Source: Clostridiales bacterium (lineage in GTDB: Bacteria > Bacillota > Clostridia > Caldicoprobacterales > UBA3941). From it: DNA of 58,362 nucleotides. The first letter of the stretch is position 1. Each line of letters begins with the position of its first letter. Made by a program: the position numbers and the translations under genes. This document shows positions 56,124 to 58,362 of this stretch, piece after piece. The stretch is taken from the NCBI GenBank assembly GCA_012735575.1, contig JAAYGY010000101.1, forward strand, positions 1 to 58,362, read 5' to 3'. The notes under the pieces were generated by a model. That model was not told the DNA's origin. It ran no database searches and saw nothing but the letters and a program-made list of their open reading frames with translations.

Positions 56124-57076
56124 TGATAACCCACGGTACAAGTATTAAAATTTTTACAGGCAACTCAAATCCCAAATTAGCAGAGGATATTGCCAAGCAT
56201 GTAGGGATTCCCATGGGGAGTTCCGATGTAGGTACTTTTAGTGATGGAGAAATAAGCGTAAATATATATGAGACTGTAAGAGGTGCTGATGTATTTGTAA
56301 TTCAGTCCACCTGCTCTCCTGTAAATGATAACTTAATGGAGATGCTTATCATGATAGACGCCTTTAAGAGAGCGTCAGCCGGTAGAATTACAGCGGTAAT
56401 ACCCTATTATGGCTATGCCAGACAGGACAGAAAAGCCAAAGCCAGAGATCCAATCACATCCAAGCTTGTAGCAGATCTAATCACCACTGCAGGTGCTGAC
56501 AGGGTACTGACCATGGATCTTCATGCTGCTCAGATTCAGGGATTCTTTTCTATACCTGTAGACCACCTTTTAGGTGTGCCTATTTTGGCTCAGCATTATT
56601 TGGAGAGGGGTTTTGAGGAAGATAATGTGGTAATAGTTTCACCAGATATTGGAAGTGTTACCCGCGCCAGGAACATTGCCAACCGCCTCAATGCTCCTAT
56701 TGCAATTGTAGACAAGCGCAGGCCTAGAGCCAATGTAGCCGAGGTTATGAACATTATCGGAGATGTAAAGGGTAAGATAGCTCTCCTGGTTGATGACATG
56801 ATAGATACAGGAGGAACCCTGGTTCAAGGAGCCCAGGCCCTTATAGACAACGGTGCCAAGGAGGTATATGCCTGTGCTACCCACGGGGTTTTATCAGGAC
56901 CTGCCATTGAGAGAATACAGAATTCCCCCATCAAGGAACTTGTTATAACCGATACTATACCCTTGCCACCCGAGAAACAGATTGATAAGATCCGGATTCT
57001 GTCTGTTGCTCCTGTATTTGCTGAGGCCATAGACAGGATATACGAAGATTTACCAGTAAGTACTCTTTTTGAATAG
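56123..57076 (+). CDS. prs: Ribose-phosphate pyrophosphokinase
   Basis: Prs makes PRPP from ribose-5-P and ATP for purine, pyrimidine, NAD, His and Trp synthesis. The 317-residue protein has [15 protein letters not shown] at the start, the ATP/ribose block [36 protein letters not shown], and the PRPP loop [13 protein letters not shown]. It overlaps glmU by one base (TAATG), a tight coupling that is common in this cluster. It links to PurR, which senses PRPP. Confidence 0.98.
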   Translation: MITHGTSIKIFTGNSNPKLAEDIAKHVGIPMGSSDVGTFSDGEISVNIYETVRGADVFVIQSTCSPVNDNLMEMLIMIDAFKRASAGRITAVIPYYGYARQDRKAKARDPITSKLVADLITTAGADRVLTMDLHAAQIQGFFSIPVDHLLGVPILAQHYLERGFEEDNVVIVSPDIGSVTRARNIANRLNAPIAIVDKRRPRANVAEVMNIIGDVKGKIALLVDDMIDTGGTLVQGAQALIDNGAKEVYACATHGVLSGPAIERIQNSPIKELVITDTIPLPPEKQIDKIRILSVAPVFAEAIDRIYEDLPVSTLFE

Positions 57077-57086
57077 GTGATAACAG

Positions 57087-57647
57087 GTGTATATTATTGC
57101 AGGACTGGGCAATCCAGGGCCAAGATATGCCAATACCCGCCACAATATAGGCTTTATAGCCCTTGATATGCTGGCGGAAAAGCTGGGCATAAAGGTAACC
57201 AAGATAAAACACAAAGCTTTGATAGGGGAAGGTACCCTTGCAGGGGAGAAGATTATTCTAGCCAAACCCCAAACCTATATGAACCTTAGCGGGGAAAGTA
57301 TTCTGGATCTTAAAAGCTGGTACAAGGTAGAGGATTCAAGAATTATTATCATATATGATGACATAGACTTAGATGTAGGGGTGCTTCGTATACGCCCCTC
57401 CGGCAGTGCCGGAACCCACAATGGCATGAGATCAATTATATATCAGTTACAAAGCCAGGATTTTCCCAGGGTACGTTTGGGTATAGGGCGACCGCCTGAA
57501 GGCTGGGATTTAAAGGATTATGTGCTTTCCACCTTTAGAGATGATGAGATTCCAAAGTTAAAAGACGCCTGCCAGAGGGCGGTAGAAGGTGTGGAACTGA
57601 TTATAACTAAAGGGGTTAACTATGCCATGAGCCGGTGTAATGGATGA
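57087..57647 (+). CDS. pth: Peptidyl-tRNA hydrolase
   Basis: Pth recycles peptidyl-tRNA that falls off ribosomes. The 186-residue protein has IAGLGNPGPRYANTRHNIGF with the catalytic His, KPQTYMNLSGESI, YDDIDLDVGVLRIRPSGSAGTHNGMRSI and RLGIGRPP. The start is GTG 57087 after AATAGGTGAT. It lies 10 bp after prs and 20 bp before mfd. No ctc (ribosomal L25) gene lies between prs and pth, unlike in B. subtilis. Confidence 0.97.
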   Translation: MYIIAGLGNPGPRYANTRHNIGFIALDMLAEKLGIKVTKIKHKALIGEGTLAGEKIILAKPQTYMNLSGESILDLKSWYKVEDSRIIIIYDDIDLDVGVLRIRPSGSAGTHNGMRSIIYQLQSQDFPRVRLGIGRPPEGWDLKDYVLSTFRDDEIPKLKDACQRAVEGVELIITKGVNYAMSRCNG

Positions 57648-57667
57648 TTGAAGTAAGAGGTGATTTT

Positions 57668-58362
57668 TTGACTGTAAAGTGGCTGGATCCCATGATAAAA
57701 TGGGATGAATTTACTAGATTGAGGAAGGCCGTCCGTGAAGGGAAAGGCCCTACTTTGGTTTTTGGCCTTTCCGAATCGCAAAAGAACCATGCAGTATCCA
57801 GCCTATTATATCCTCTGGATAGACAATGTCTGTATATAACCCATAGTGATACTCAGGCCAAGAAGATCTATGAGGATTTTGGATTTTATCTGGGGGACAG
57901 GGTTATGTACCTGCCTCCCAGAGATATAGTTTTTTATGATGTTGCGGCCCACAGCACCCAGCTATCGGGCCAGCGCTTAAAGGTGCTGGAATCCCTGGTT
58001 TTAGGGAAACAGCATCTGGTGGTGGCCTCTATAGAGGCCCTTTTATGTATTCAGACCCCGCCTTCCGTTTTTAAAGAGGGACTTATAAACATAGAAGTGG
58101 GCCAGGTAATAGCTATGGAAGAGTTAGCCCGAAAACTTACAGAAATGGGTTATGAAAGAGTGCCCAATGTTGAGGGACCGGGCCAGTTTAGCGTAAGGGG
58201 AGGTATACTGGACGTATACCCCATGACCCAGGATGATCCCTGCAGGATGGAGTTTTTTGGCGATGAAGTGGACTCCATACGCCACTTTGATCTTCTATCA
58301 CAGCGCTCTACGGATAAGCTTGCCAGCTTATCCATATCTCCTGCCAGGGAACTGGTTTTATC
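57668..58362 (+). CDS. mfd: Transcription-repair coupling factor Mfd (N-terminal part, cut by window end)
   Basis: Mfd removes RNA polymerase stalled at DNA lesions and recruits UvrA. The 231 codons visible match the N-terminal UvrB-like region: PTLVFGLSESQKNHAV, LYITHSDTQAKKIYEDF, VMYLPPRDIVFYD and the highly conserved GYERVPNVEGPGQFSVRGGILDVYP. The start is TTG 57668, 5 nt after AGAGGTGAT. The helicase motor and polymerase-binding parts lie beyond the window. The position after pth is the same as in B. subtilis, apart from the missing fin gene. Confidence 0.96.
   Translation, partial: MTVKWLDPMIKWDEFTRLRKAVREGKGPTLVFGLSESQKNHAVSSLLYPLDRQCLYITHSDTQAKKIYEDFGFYLGDRVMYLPPRDIVFYDVAAHSTQLSGQRLKVLESLVLGKQHLVVASIEALLCIQTPPSVFKEGLINIEVGQVIAMEELARKLTEMGYERVPNVEGPGQFSVRGGILDVYPMTQDDPCRMEFFGDEVDSIRHFDLLSQRSTDKLASLSISPARELVL

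Overview
This window reads as a chromosomal segment of a low-GC, endospore-forming Firmicute of the class Clostridia. The evidence is the sporulation set (spo0A, sipL, spoIIR, sleB-ypeB, an alpha/beta SASP, ytvI, spoIID, spoIIQ, spoIIID, spoVG), frequent TTG and GTG starts behind GGAGG-type ribosome binding sites, AT-rich spacers and clostridial gene order. Almost all genes point right. The exceptions are a broken methionine/folate gene, a DUF134 regulator and a TtcA-like enzyme. I see no rRNA, tRNA, CRISPR array, transposase or prophage. The genus cannot be named from the sequence.

Layout. Bases 1-6158 hold the end of an unknown acidic protein, spo0A, an ArsR-type regulator, a gene-free spacer with a dense cluster of DnaA boxes, a zinc-ribbon protein, veg, sipL and ispE. 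Bases 6136-10210 hold a frameshifted YitJ-type homocysteine methyltransferase/MTHFR (minus strand), a MobA-like nucleotidyltransferase and a membrane protein with a degenerate GGDEF domain. Bases 10442-15185 are a compact cheA-MCP-cheW set. Bases 15311-21021 carry spore and wall genes (spoIIR, sleB, ypeB, SASP, ddl, murI, a DUF1934 gene).

Bases 21070-49030 are a long block collinear with one continuous region of the Bacillus subtilis chromosome: rho, ytvI, rpmE, yqhQ, prmC, prfA, ZIP transporter, ywlC, ywlE, rpiA, upp, a nine-gene V/A-type ATPase operon, ywmB, murA, spoIID, spoIIQ, spoIIID, mbl, flhO, flhP, fabZ. Two in-place replacements stand out. A V/A-type ATPase with an apparent Na+-binding rotor subunit sits where B. 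subtilis has its F-type ATP synthase, and RpiA sits where RpiB is usual. The mbl gene carries an in-frame TAA.

Bases 49027-53190 hold a TtcA-like enzyme and a small sugar/polyol cassette (two zinc dehydrogenases and a PfkB kinase), with related 13-bp tandem repeats upstream of both dehydrogenases. Bases 53421-58362 return to the classical purR-spoVG-glmU-prs-pth-mfd cluster, with mfd cut by the window end. In B. subtilis ispE adjoins purR; here about 47 kb separates them.

I found no clear new multi-gene system. The most interesting signals are non-coding or at residue level: the DnaA-box cluster, a dispersed 34-57 bp palindromic element in six spacers, the 13-bp repeats, GlmU with substitutions at two uridyltransferase active-site motifs, the mbl nonsense codon, and the YitJ frameshift.
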